The position numbers and the translations under genes are program-made. The notes under the pieces were generated by a model. That model had not been told where the DNA came from and did no database searches. It worked only from the letters and a program-made list of their open reading frames with translations. Below, one piece after another: positions 1-8,075 of a DNA stretch of 64,000 nucleotides (positions are counted from its first letter, which is position 1; each line of letters begins with the position of its first letter). This DNA is from Clostridium thermosuccinogenes (GTDB lineage Bacteria > Bacillota > Clostridia > Acetivibrionales > DSM-5807), in contig NZ_CP021850.1 of the NCBI RefSeq assembly GCF_002896855.1, positions 4,667,217-4,731,216 of the forward strand. Direction: 5' to 3'.

Positions 1-383
1 CAGTTGAAGGCGATAAAAAAGTGGCTACGGACCTTTATCAAGATTTTAAATGGGGTAGAGCTATTGTAAGAAGAAATAATGATCCGGGATTTTTTGTACC
101 GCTGAACACTCCTTCTGATTTGCAGCCAAAGTTGGAAAAATGGATCGGTATATGCATTGACCAGTTCGTATTCTCCCTGGACAGAGGCTATAGGCCAGCG
201 GCTGCTGACAATCCTGAATTTATTGACTACTCCCAGAAAACTTATGCCCAAACCATTTCCAAGATTATTGTAGGAGAATTGCCGGTTAGTGCCTATGATG
301 AATTATTGGAAGGATGGTATGAAAATGGCGGAGAAGAATATGTGCAACAGATGAACGAATATATTAAGAGCATGGAAGAATAA
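1..383 (+). CDS. C-terminal end of an ABC-transporter extracellular solute-binding protein (5' truncated by window)
   Basis: The reading frame is open from the first bases of the window (codons in phase with position 3) and stops with TAA at 381-383, so only about the last 126 residues are present. The GTG at position 21 is internal and not a true start. The tail, with aromatic-rich helices and the ending YDELLEGWYENGGEEYVQQM, resembles the C-terminus of family-1-type sugar-binding lipoproteins of CUT1 ABC importers. Such proteins deliver oligosaccharides to membrane permeases from outside the cell. A hairpin terminator follows, so this is probably the last gene of an ABC operon lying upstream. 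The assignment rests on a C-terminal fragment only. Confidence 0.6.
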   Translation, partial: VEGDKKVATDLYQDFKWGRAIVRRNNDPGFFVPLNTPSDLQPKLEKWIGICIDQFVFSLDRGYRPAAADNPEFIDYSQKTYAQTISKIIVGELPVSAYDELLEGWYENGGEEYVQQMNEYIKSMEE

Positions 384-401
384 CAAATTTACGCAAGTTT
401 T

Positions 402-436
402 GCCGGTTCTGTTTTATAGTTGAGCCGGCTTCTTAT
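402..436 (+). terminator. Probable intrinsic terminator after the solute-binding protein gene
   Basis: An 8-bp inverted repeat (GCCGGTTC at 402-409, GAGCCGGC at 422-429, one G-T pair) has a 12-nt loop and is followed by a short T-rich stretch (TTCTTA). It separates the solute-binding protein tail from the next gene at 471. Confidence 0.5.
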
Positions 437-470
437 ATTAAGCAAATAAAATCAAAAGGAGGGGTTTTCA

Positions 471-2684
471 TTGGAATTTAAAAGGTATAAGGTTAAAAAG
501 GATTTGATTATTGTAGGTGCCGGTATGCCCGGAATATGTGCAGCAATTCAAGCCGCACGCTTAGGCTTAACGGTTGCTTTAATTAATAATAGAGGTTATT
601 TGGGTGGAAATTCCAGCGCAGAAATCGGAGTCAGTGTAGACGGAGCAGACGGTTGCCATGAGTTTAATTGCTATTCAAGAGAAGCAGGTATAGTGGATGA
701 GCTTAGATTGGAAAATCTGTATCGAAATCCCCAACGAAACAGATATGTTTGGGATGCAGTATTAATAGATGCAATAAGAAAGGAACCTAATATTGAAGTG
801 TTTCTAAATACCAATATCGATCAGGTAGAAATGGAAGATGAGAAAAGAATTAAATTTGTTTCGGGTTCTCAACTTGGAAGCGAAAAAAGATTTGAGTTCT
901 ATGGTTTGTGTTTTCTCGATGATACCGGAGATGGAACGGTGGGATATCTGGCAGGAGCGGATTATAGGATGGGAAGGGAATCTAAAGATGAATTTGGTGA
1001 GAGAATCGCTCCTGATAAGGCGGATGACTGTGTGATACCCAGTACCCTTACATTTTATGCTAAGGACATGGGAAAACCGGTTCGATATATAAGACCTGAT
1101 TTTGCGATTGACTTGACTAAGACAGATGTATTAAAATACCGCACAATTCCTAAAGATGAATTTTATAGATTTCATTGGTACTATGAGGTGACAGGAAGCA
1201 TCAATCAGATCGAGAACAGCGAGAAAATTATACAGATGCATAGGGAATTGGTTTATGGTATTTGGGATTATATTAAAAATAGCAGTGAATACGATGCAGA
1301 TAATTATGATCTTGAATATGTGGCTCCTGTACCTGGAAAGCGAGAATCCCGAAGGCTAATGGGTGATTATATTCTAAAAGAATCTGATATAGTAGAACAG
1401 AGGGATTTTGAGGACACTGTGGGACATGGAGGATGGTCCATTGATCTCCATGCTATTGAAGGCTTCTTTTCAAAAGATTTAGTTAATCAGCACATTTTTC
1501 TTAAAGGAATATATCAAATACCCTATAGAACCGGTTATTCCTGGAATGTAGAAAACTTGTTTATGGCAGGACGATGTATGTCCACTACCCATGTTGCTTT
1601 TGGATCTACACGGGTTATGGCCACACTGAGCACATTAGGGCAGGCATTGGGTGCGGCAGCATATTTATGTAAGAAGTATAATACTATTCCACGGGGAGTA
1701 TATGAGAATCACCGAAAAGAGCTTCAACAAATCCTTTTAAAATGGGATCAGTATATTGTAGGATGCAGAAATGTAGATCCGGCAGATATGGCCAGGGAGG
1801 CTGAGATTGAGGTTTCTTCCGTACAAGAATGTGAATTGACATGTGTCGAATTTGCAAAATCATTAGAAAATCGATTGGGCTTAATCATTCCCGCTGATGG
1901 GTTTATTAACAATCTATATATAAAAGTCAGAGCAATTAAGGACGCTTTGTTTCATTATGCACTGTATCTTCCTGTTAAGAAAGAAAATTATAATCCTGAA
2001 AACAAGATTGCGGAAGGAACAGTTGAAGTGAAGGCTTCCCAGGACTGGAAGTGGGTTGCTATTCCAATAAACAAGGAAGTAGACAAAAATAAAATTTTTA
2101 TTGAGCTGGATGAAAAGCCGGAACTGGAAATAGGTATGACAGGTAAGAAACTCACCGGAGTTGTTTGTTTTGAAAGAGTAAAAAATCAGGCTCCCACAAT
2201 AGTGGATATAGACACTTTGAAGATGAAGGAATATATATGGAGAAATTTAAAAGGAACCATATGTTTTAAAGTTGAGCCGGAGCAGAAAGTTTATGGTGGA
2301 GAAAATATCATTAACGGTTATGCACGTCCTTATGGCTTGCCTAATATTTGGTTTTCAAAGGAAGGAGCAGAAGGACAGCATGTAAAGCTGACTTGGCATG
2401 AGAAAAAATGCATAAAGGAAATAATACTCTATTTTGATTCTGATCTAAACTTCCGAATCGGTTTTAGACCAACTTTGGAAAATGTAATTCCGGAGATTGT
2501 GAAAGACTATGATATTTATTGCAAAACGGAAGCCGGATATATCAAGATTAAAGAAATACGTAACAACCATCAAAGAATGAATCGGATTTTAATAGATCCG
2601 ATAGAAACAAATGAAATCAAGATTGAATTCCATGCAACTAATGGATGTCCTCGAGTAGGTTTATATGAGGTAAGGATTTATTAG
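471..2684 (+). CDS. FAD-dependent oxidoreductase (FAD_oxidored / PF12831 type) with C-terminal extension
   Basis: A 737-residue predicted cytoplasmic flavoprotein. The N-terminus carries a dinucleotide-binding motif, IIVGAGMPGICAAIQAARLG (about residues 13-32), followed by GGNSSAEIG, typical of PF12831 FAD-dependent oxidoreductases. RESRR near residue 290 and the GRCMSTTHVAFGSTRVMATL segment near residue 370 also match the family. The last ~300 residues form a beta-rich extension that the 583-residue paralogue at 5899 carries only in shorter form. The start is TTG at 471, chosen because AGGAGGGG lies 7 nt upstream. A uroporphyrinogen-decarboxylase-family gene follows after 78 bp, probably in the same operon. 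Substrate is unknown; oxidoreductases of this family occur in carbohydrate-utilisation clusters. Confidence 0.8.
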   Translation: MEFKRYKVKKDLIIVGAGMPGICAAIQAARLGLTVALINNRGYLGGNSSAEIGVSVDGADGCHEFNCYSREAGIVDELRLENLYRNPQRNRYVWDAVLIDAIRKEPNIEVFLNTNIDQVEMEDEKRIKFVSGSQLGSEKRFEFYGLCFLDDTGDGTVGYLAGADYRMGRESKDEFGERIAPDKADDCVIPSTLTFYAKDMGKPVRYIRPDFAIDLTKTDVLKYRTIPKDEFYRFHWYYEVTGSINQIENSEKIIQMHRELVYGIWDYIKNSSEYDADNYDLEYVAPVPGKRESRRLMGDYILKESDIVEQRDFEDTVGHGGWSIDLHAIEGFFSKDLVNQHIFLKGIYQIPYRTGYSWNVENLFMAGRCMSTTHVAFGSTRVMATLSTLGQALGAAAYLCKKYNTIPRGVYENHRKELQQILLKWDQYIVGCRNVDPADMAREAEIEVSSVQECELTCVEFAKSLENRLGLIIPADGFINNLYIKVRAIKDALFHYALYLPVKKENYNPENKIAEGTVEVKASQDWKWVAIPINKEVDKNKIFIELDEKPELEIGMTGKKLTGVVCFERVKNQAPTIVDIDTLKMKEYIWRNLKGTICFKVEPEQKVYGGENIINGYARPYGLPNIWFSKEGAEGQHVKLTWHEKKCIKEIILYFDSDLNFRIGFRPTLENVIPEIVKDYDIYCKTEAGYIKIKEIRNNHQRMNRILIDPIETNEIKIEFHATNGCPRVGLYEVRIY

Positions 2685-2762
2685 TGTTTGTTCTGCGGCA
2701 AAACTATCATGGCCTATTGAAGTGTCTGAAAGAGATATTTATAAAAGGAGATATTTGGAAGT

Positions 2763-3878
2763 ATGGGAACCGAACTAACAAGTAGGGAGAGACTGACAAG
2801 ATTATTTAACGGTCAGGAAATTGATCGAATCCCAATATGGCTTTTAGCGCCTTATCATCCGATAGAGTGTTATGTGGATATATATAACATTCCATGCTAT
2901 AAGCCGATTGTAGAGTATATTGATAAATATTGTGATACTTTTGATCGCAGAAGTTTCACCACCGGGTTTTGCTGCAATGCCAATCCGGAAATACAGGTAA
3001 TAAAAACCGCAGAGGAGAAGGGTGGGAATCGGGTCGAGAAAGAGATTATACGATATAAAAATATTTCTTTTGAGAAATATATATCCAGAGGAATTGATGG
3101 AACAAAGATCAAGCCTTTATTGGAAGAACCGAAAGAATTAGACAAAGTTTTGTCCATTCCCTATGTGCCACCACAACCTGCGGTGGATCGGTTTTTTCAA
3201 GAACAAGAGGAATTGGGTGATAAGGGATTAATGATGGTGAGTACAGGGGACCCTCTGGCTCCTCTATATGGTCTTACAAGTGCTGAAAATTTTTCTTTAT
3301 GGACAGTAACAGATTACGATAGGATACTACATTTTTTAGATGAAATGTATCGCCGTGTATATGAATTTCACAAATACTTGCTGGAACGAAATGTAGGTGA
3401 TGTATATTTTATTGTAGGGGCTGAGTTTGCCGGTCCGCCCTTGGTATCTCCTTCGAAATTCAATGAGATTTCTGTCAGATATGTTAAAGGAATTGTAGAT
3501 TTAATAAGGGAGTATGGGAAAAAATCCATTGTTCATTACCATGGAAATTTATATAAAATATTGGAAGGTATAAAGGAAATTAATCCCGATGGACTTCATA
3601 CTATAGAAGCACCTCCTATAGGTGATTGTACCATCACCCAAGCTCGTAAAGTGTTGGGAAAAGACATGGTGTTAGTTGGAAATATTCAGTATGACGATTT
3701 AACCAGATGCGGCAGGGAAGAAATTGAGGAGATGGTAAAGAACGCCATTGAAGAAGGTAAATCAGGTAGATTTATACTGTCACCTACGGCAGGACCATAT
3801 GAACCTTTTATAGACGAGAGAACTGTAAACAACTATCTGGCTTTTATTGAGGCAGGGTTAAAATATGGGAAGTTATAA
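2763..3878 (+). CDS. Uroporphyrinogen decarboxylase family (URO-D) protein
   Basis: A 371-residue protein with the URO-D/MtaA-type TIM-barrel pattern: an N-terminal TSRERLTRLFNGQEIDRIPI segment, a central STGDPLAPLYGL segment, then HYHGNLYKILEGI and a late TIEAPPIGD motif. The family includes heme-pathway HemE and corrinoid-dependent methyltransferases (MtaA/CmuA-like). The divergent N-terminus and a neighbourhood without heme genes argue against true HemE. AAAGGAG lies upstream of the ATG at 2763. It sits between two PF12831 flavoproteins, so a three-gene unit was probably present before the insertion sequence entered downstream. Specific function is not known. Confidence 0.75.
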   Translation: MGTELTSRERLTRLFNGQEIDRIPIWLLAPYHPIECYVDIYNIPCYKPIVEYIDKYCDTFDRRSFTTGFCCNANPEIQVIKTAEEKGGNRVEKEIIRYKNISFEKYISRGIDGTKIKPLLEEPKELDKVLSIPYVPPQPAVDRFFQEQEELGDKGLMMVSTGDPLAPLYGLTSAENFSLWTVTDYDRILHFLDEMYRRVYEFHKYLLERNVGDVYFIVGAEFAGPPLVSPSKFNEISVRYVKGIVDLIREYGKKSIVHYHGNLYKILEGIKEINPDGLHTIEAPPIGDCTITQARKVLGKDMVLVGNIQYDDLTRCGREEIEEMVKNAIEEGKSGRFILSPTAGPYEPFIDERTVNNYLAFIEAGLKYGKL

Positions 3879-3923
3879 AATATGAAAAGTTATAAAGTAT
3901 ATCTTTTTTATTATTTAATCTGG

Positions 3924-3929
3924 TATGAT
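3924..3929 (+). promoter_or_regulatory. Possible extended -10 promoter, separated from its gene by the IS
   Basis: TGGTATGAT is an extended -10-like sequence (TATGAT at 3924-3929). Before the insertion it lay about 34 bp upstream of the second oxidoreductase start codon. No convincing -35 is seen, so this is tentative. The IS now lies between it and the gene. Confidence 0.3.
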
Positions 3930-4058
3930 GGGGTAAGCAGGAGGTAGTGTCAAAAGTTCTATGAAAGAATAAAATTTTGACGCCAGAAATGAGAGTATTT
4001 ACCAAATATGCACATTGGAAACCAAATAAGCAACAAGAAAAACCATGGGAATATAATA

Positions 4059-4200
4059 CCTGTGGATTTGATGGATAACCCGCCCGAGGCATGGATAACA
4101 AGTGGATAAAGCATTGGCAACGAAAAGCGTGTTGCCAACACTTTATCACACAAGTTACCCACACCCCTCAAATCAGCGGGTTACCCACAAACTCCACAGG
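4059..4200 (-). repeat. Long imperfect palindrome (~140 bp) downstream of the transposase gene
   Basis: The left arm 4059-4121 and right arm 4131-4200 are inverted copies. They share CCTGTGGA and GATAAAG segments, TGG(A/G)TAACCCGC, and a perfect inner stem TTGGCAAC/GTTGCCAA around a 9-nt loop. Several arm differences are transitions that would be mismatches in plus-strand RNA but G-U pairs in minus-strand RNA, the sense of the transposase transcript. It may be a 3' UTR stem-loop, a terminator or a transcription shield. DnaA-box-like words (TTACCCACA, AGTGGATAA) within it are explained by the palindrome. Confidence 0.75.
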
Positions 4201-4259
4201 TTCGGCGGCGACTGTTTTGCTATGCTATGCTACAAAAATAAGAGGATGAATTTCGTTCC

Positions 4260-5690
4260 TTAAGCAGATTGTTGGGCTTTGATGTATTCTTGGGACATTT
4301 TAATGAGTGTAACCCACCTGGCAGGCATATTAGGCCGGTCTTTGAGCTCTTCTAAGACCACCGGCACCCTGCCTTCCAGAGAGGAATGAGGCCTTAGGAA
4401 GTTGAAGTAGGCTACAAACAGTGTAAGGAAGGATACTGAACCTGCATAGTTGTTAAAACCGTTGGTGGGTCTGTAGTTTCCCTTGAAGGTGCGGTTTAAC
4501 CTTTCGATGATCTGCTTTAAAGGCCTGTATTCTTCGGAGATAGGGTCGTCGTTGGTAAGACCGATTACCTGCTTTATGTCAAAGTGGATGCCGTACTGGG
4601 CGAAATAGTGTTGAGCAAGCATGTAAATAGGGTTCCCGTCAAAGATCAGGGTAAGATCCTCAGGAAGCTTATCGAACTTGGACAATGCTTCGTCAAGAGC
4701 ATAAATTGCAGCTTTAACATCACGGTTGGCAGAGACGGGGTATGAGAGGATAATCTTCTTTACTGCGTCGAATATAAAGAATACGTAATGCCATTTGCCC
4801 AGAACCTTTATGTACGTCTCATCCCCGCAGATGGAATCTGAGAGATCATACTTGTAGTTGTCAATGAAGGGTTTAATGTTTGTGGCAACAGCATCGGCAT
4901 AATTTGATACCGACTGATGAGAAACACTTACACCATGTACTTCACGCATAAGGGCAGCTGTCATCCGGGTAGAAAGGCCAAAATTGACATGGTATGTAAG
5001 TATCAGCCCCAGGACGTGAGGAGAGACATAAAGCCTTGATATATCTACACTCGGAGGCTGGGAAGGCTTTCTTACCAAAGGCTCAAAGTCAATATCAAAC
5101 TCCCTGTAGATGTAATGGAGCTTGAAATCATGTGGAGAAGACTTGTAGCGCTGCTTGTCTTCCTCGGACATGGAATTGAGCCTGTCAAGGTAATAGGGGC
5201 ACTTGGAGTTGGTGCACTTATGTACGTTGAAGTCCTTACGCTCTTTCTTAAGTTCCAGTGTCCTTCCACAGTGGGGGCAGAGGAAGATGAGATTTTTTAG
5301 GTAACGGTTTTTCTTGTTGAAAGTGCACTTGCAGACTTTGCATAAGTACTGGCCTTTACCACCGGTATTGTCGTAAAGGTATTCATGAGGAGCTCCACAT
5401 CTTGGGCAGGCCATAGTATCAGGGACTGTAGAAGCTTTTCTCCTTGTAATAGGGGTTATAAGCTTACCGGTTTCCTTGAGATGATTTGAAATAAGCTGCT
5501 TATAATCAAGCTTCTCAAGTGTCTCAATAATCGGCATGGTATCCACCACAAGCTTGCGGTAAGGCTTCCTAACAGGCTCATCGTAGTACTTGCGGACGGA
5601 TCCTTTACTAAAGAGTGCACACATGAGGTAAATGATAATTTTAGCTTGTATTTGAATGTATAGTAGTAAAACTGTTATAATGTTGTTCAA
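4260..5690 (-). CDS. DDE transposase with N-terminal zinc ribbons (IS6-like)
   Basis: A 476-residue transposase filling most of the insertion sequence. Two Cys-rich ribbons (CPRCGAPHEY...CKVC near residue 95, then CPHCGRTLEL...C near residue 138) precede an RNase-H-fold catalytic domain. The likely triad is D290 (CGDETYIKV), D351 (FDGNP) and E396 (IIERLNRTFKG), with K403 seven residues after the glutamate as in IS6/retroviral-type integrases. A helical region at ~225-270 (HVLGLILTYHVNFGLSTRMT) resembles the IS6 helix-turn-helix. The start is TTG at 5690, chosen because GAAAGGAG lies 9 nt upstream; an internal ATG 22 codons later lacks such a site. No frameshift is seen, so it is likely active. 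Confidence 0.88.
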   Translation of the reverse strand: MNNIITVLLLYIQIQAKIIIYLMCALFSKGSVRKYYDEPVRKPYRKLVVDTMPIIETLEKLDYKQLISNHLKETGKLITPITRRKASTVPDTMACPRCGAPHEYLYDNTGGKGQYLCKVCKCTFNKKNRYLKNLIFLCPHCGRTLELKKERKDFNVHKCTNSKCPYYLDRLNSMSEEDKQRYKSSPHDFKLHYIYREFDIDFEPLVRKPSQPPSVDISRLYVSPHVLGLILTYHVNFGLSTRMTAALMREVHGVSVSHQSVSNYADAVATNIKPFIDNYKYDLSDSICGDETYIKVLGKWHYVFFIFDAVKKIILSYPVSANRDVKAAIYALDEALSKFDKLPEDLTLIFDGNPIYMLAQHYFAQYGIHFDIKQVIGLTNDDPISEEYRPLKQIIERLNRTFKGNYRPTNGFNNYAGSVSFLTLFVAYFNFLRPHSSLEGRVPVVLEELKDRPNMPARWVTLIKMSQEYIKAQQSA

Positions 5691-5898
5691 AGGTACTTAA
5701 CTCCTTTCTTTGGGGGTTGTCCAGCAACAACATTATACCAAAAAAAGGGCAAGTACCTTTGCCTTTCTATACATTCTTAATTTCCAGTTAAATGAGGGTA
5801 AAACCCTTAATAATATAAAAGCAAGTAAAACCAAGGGTTAGAGGTCAAAAGCATATCAAAACTTTTGACACTACCAAGCAGGAAAGAAGGGGGATTTT

Positions 5899-7650
5899 AT
5901 GAAATGGAAATATCATAAAGCTGACCTGTGCGTAATCGGTGGAGGCCTGGCAGGAATGTGTACAGCCATTGCAGCAGCCAGGCATGGAGCTAAAGTAGTA
6001 CTCATGCATGACAGACCGGTTTTAGGCGGAAACGCTTCTTCCGAAATACGAATGTGGATATGCGGTGCCCATGGAGAGAACAACCGTGAAACGGGAATCA
6101 TAGAAGAAATTGAACTGGAAAACATGTATCGCAATCCAACTCGTAATTATTCAATTTGGGACAGTATATTGTATGAGAAGGTAAGATTTGAGGAGAATAT
6201 AACATTGCTTTTGAATTGCAGCTGTAATAGTCTTGAAATGAACGGAAGTCGCATTAAATCCGTAAAAGGCTGGCAACTGACTACGGAAACATGGCATACT
6301 GTAGAAGCCGGTTTATTTGCTGATTGTTCCGGGGACAGCATCCTTGCACCTTTATGCGCAGCAGAGCACCGTATAGGAAGAGAAGCTGCTGCAGAATTCG
6401 GCGAAGATATAGAGCCGGAGCAGGCTGACAAGAAAACAATGGGAATGAGCTGCCTTATTCAGGCTCGCGAGACAGACAGACCCCAGAAATTTAATCCTCC
6501 CAGCTGGGCTTATAAGTATTTGTCGGATGACGATCTGCCCTATAGAGACCATGATGTCAGAACCAGTAACTTCTGGTGGATAGAGCTTGGAGGAGATCAG
6601 GATTCTATTCATGATACGGAGGAAATACGGGATGAATTGCTTAAGATAGCCTTCGGAGTATGGGATCATATCAAAAATCATGGAGATCATGGGGCTGATA
6701 ACTGGGTATTGGATTGGGTAGGCTTTTTGCCGGGAAAACGGGAAAGCCGGCGCTATATTGGAGATTACATTATGACTCAGAATGATGTAAGAGCAGAGGG
6801 AAGATTTGAGGATGTAGTGGCATATGGAGGATGGACTATGGACGATCATCATCCTGCAGGATTTAAGTATCCGGGACATCCTACTATCTGGCATCCTGCA
6901 CCGTCCCCATTTGGAATCCCATATAGGTGTTTATACTCCAGAAATATTGATAATTTATTTTTTGCAGGCAGGAACATCAGTGTCACTCATGCAGCCATGA
7001 GTGCAACCCGTGTAATGGCTACTTGTGCTATTTTGGGGCAAGCTGTAGGAACGGCGGCAGCCATTGCAATAAGAAACGCATTAAAACCCAGGGGTGTTTA
7101 TGAAAATAAGATTGATGAGCTTCAGCAGGCATTGATGGAAGACGACTGCTACCTTCCATGGAAAAGGAGAGATATACCGGAGCTGATTAAGAAAGCAGGA
7201 TTAATTGCATCGGAAGGAGATCCTGAACCTTTAAGAAACGGACTGGATCGTCCTATTGGGGAAGAGGACAATGGCTGGACAGGGAGTATTGGCTCATGGG
7301 TGCAATATACTTTTAAACAGTCGGAAAAAATTAGAGAGATACGCTTTGTATTTGACAGTGACCTGAATCGCACTGAGAAAGTTTATAATAAAGTGCAAAA
7401 AGCCCACAATATGCCTTGTAATTATCCGCTGGATAGTGAACCTCTTAAAGTACCCGAGAGCATGACCCGAGCTTTTAGAATTGAAGCTAAAGATAAAAAT
7501 GGCCAATGGAAAACGGTACTTAAAGTTGATAACAACTATCAGCGGCTGGTTAAACTAAAAGTGAATATAGAAACTACTGCTATTCGTTTTATCCCGGAAG
7601 CCACCTGGGGTGCAGAAAGGGTACATGTATTTTCATGGGATGTACGTTAG
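5899..7650 (+). CDS. FAD-dependent oxidoreductase (PF12831), paralogue of the 471 gene
   Basis: A 583-residue flavoprotein. The FAD-binding motif CVIGGGLAGMCTAIAAARHG (about residues 11-30) is followed by GGNASSEIRMW, a PGKRESRR segment near residue 280, and the late GRNISVTHAAMSATRVMATC segment that closes the FAD site. It aligns along its whole length with the 737-residue protein at 471 but lacks that protein's long central insert. The C-terminal ~120 residues form a beta-rich domain. AAGAAGGGGG precedes the ATG at 5899. The insertion sequence ends 23 bp upstream, within the leader, so expression may be reduced or altered. A strong terminator follows at 7672. The substrate is unknown. Confidence 0.82.
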   Translation: MKWKYHKADLCVIGGGLAGMCTAIAAARHGAKVVLMHDRPVLGGNASSEIRMWICGAHGENNRETGIIEEIELENMYRNPTRNYSIWDSILYEKVRFEENITLLLNCSCNSLEMNGSRIKSVKGWQLTTETWHTVEAGLFADCSGDSILAPLCAAEHRIGREAAAEFGEDIEPEQADKKTMGMSCLIQARETDRPQKFNPPSWAYKYLSDDDLPYRDHDVRTSNFWWIELGGDQDSIHDTEEIRDELLKIAFGVWDHIKNHGDHGADNWVLDWVGFLPGKRESRRYIGDYIMTQNDVRAEGRFEDVVAYGGWTMDDHHPAGFKYPGHPTIWHPAPSPFGIPYRCLYSRNIDNLFFAGRNISVTHAAMSATRVMATCAILGQAVGTAAAIAIRNALKPRGVYENKIDELQQALMEDDCYLPWKRRDIPELIKKAGLIASEGDPEPLRNGLDRPIGEEDNGWTGSIGSWVQYTFKQSEKIREIRFVFDSDLNRTEKVYNKVQKAHNMPCNYPLDSEPLKVPESMTRAFRIEAKDKNGQWKTVLKVDNNYQRLVKLKVNIETTAIRFIPEATWGAERVHVFSWDVR

Positions 7651-7671
7651 TTTACATAAATTTGCATTACA

Positions 7672-7707
7672 AAATACTGCTCCTATTTATTAGGAGCAGT
7701 ATTTTTT
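7672..7707 (+). terminator. Strong intrinsic terminator
   Basis: A perfect stem AATACTGCTCCTA/TAGGAGCAGTATT with a small AT loop runs directly into six Ts. It ends the oxidoreductase transcription unit. Confidence 0.9.
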
Positions 7708-7860
7708 GTGATAAACCATTTTTGAGAAACTATATAAATATATTAGTGCTGTTGTATTGAAAGGCACTAAAACAAGTGTCAGAGAATTCTCAACCTTATT
7801 AGGGATAGCTGCATAAACATTTACGATTTACTGCACGACACTAATAATTAAGATAATACA
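7708..7860. other. Non-coding stretch, first part of the 425-bp gap before the GH95 gene
   Basis: AT-rich with no convincing gene. The whole gap is 7651-8075. A weak inverted repeat (TTGAGAA near 7723, TTCTCAA near 7790) is present. Further on are the shared motif at 7861, a possible promoter at 7908 and a 24-codon open frame at 7980 (MAAWILGGPVHSAGD...) without a ribosome site, which may be a gene scrap. Confidence 0.5.
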
Positions 7861-7897
7861 GGCATTTTGGAATATGATATTCAAAAATTAATATTTT
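7861..7897 (+). promoter_or_regulatory. Shared locus motif, copy 1 (upstream of GH95)
   Basis: GGCATTTTGGAATATGATAT followed by TCAAAAATTAATATTTT. It matches the copies at 18302 and 24211 almost base for base without gaps. The core ATTTTGG...CAAAAAT is an imperfect inverted repeat. It ends 179 bp before the GH95 start. It is probably a binding site for a locus regulator (YesN or the AraC protein), which is inference. Confidence 0.65.
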
Positions 7898-7907
7898 ACC
7901 GAAAGAG

Positions 7908-7938
7908 TTGATTTTGTATACTTAGCCTGATATATAAT
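7908..7938 (+). promoter_or_regulatory. Possible sigma-A promoter for the GH95 gene
   Basis: TTGATT (7908-7913) and TATAAT (7933-7938) are separated by 19 bp, longer than optimal. They lie just downstream of the shared motif, which would allow activator-assisted transcription. Confidence 0.35.
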
Positions 7939-8075
7939 GAAATCATCCGCACCTGCATTTTGAATGACTTACCTTTTATATGGCCGCATGGATTTTGGGC
8001 GGTCCTGTTCATTCTGCGGGGGACAGAGCATTTTATAGAGCGGTTAATAAATAAATGGTTTGGATGTGATATAAA

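Larger units (their letters stand above)
3943..5875 (-). mobile_element. Complete IS6-like insertion sequence (1,933 bp) with 8-bp target duplication
   Basis: Both ends carry the same 16-bp terminal inverted repeat, GGTAGTGTCAAAAGTT (3943-3958 and, inverted, 5860-5875). The element is flanked by a perfect 8-bp direct repeat, AAGCAGGA (3935-3942 and 5876-5883), the target-site duplication. It encodes one DDE transposase on the minus strand and, beyond the transposase stop, a long imperfect palindrome. Eight-bp duplications, ends beginning GG and a D-D-E triad with K at +7 fit the IS6 family, although the 476-residue transposase with two zinc ribbons is about twice the classical IS6/IS26 size. 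The intact duplication points to recent transposition. Insertion is 16 bp upstream of the ATG of the flavoprotein gene at 5899. Confidence 0.93.

Noticed and set aside
4059..4200. Cluster of DnaA-box-like words (TTACCCACA twice, AGTGGATAA, CATGGATAA, GATGGATAA) as a replication origin
   Set aside because: All lie in paired positions of a long palindrome inside the insertion sequence, none matches TTATCCACA exactly, and there is no replication gene nearby. The palindrome explains them better.
6352..6894. 180-residue minus-strand open frame
   Set aside because: It lies wholly inside the flavoprotein gene at 5899, which has clear family motifs. No ribosome site and unlikely composition.
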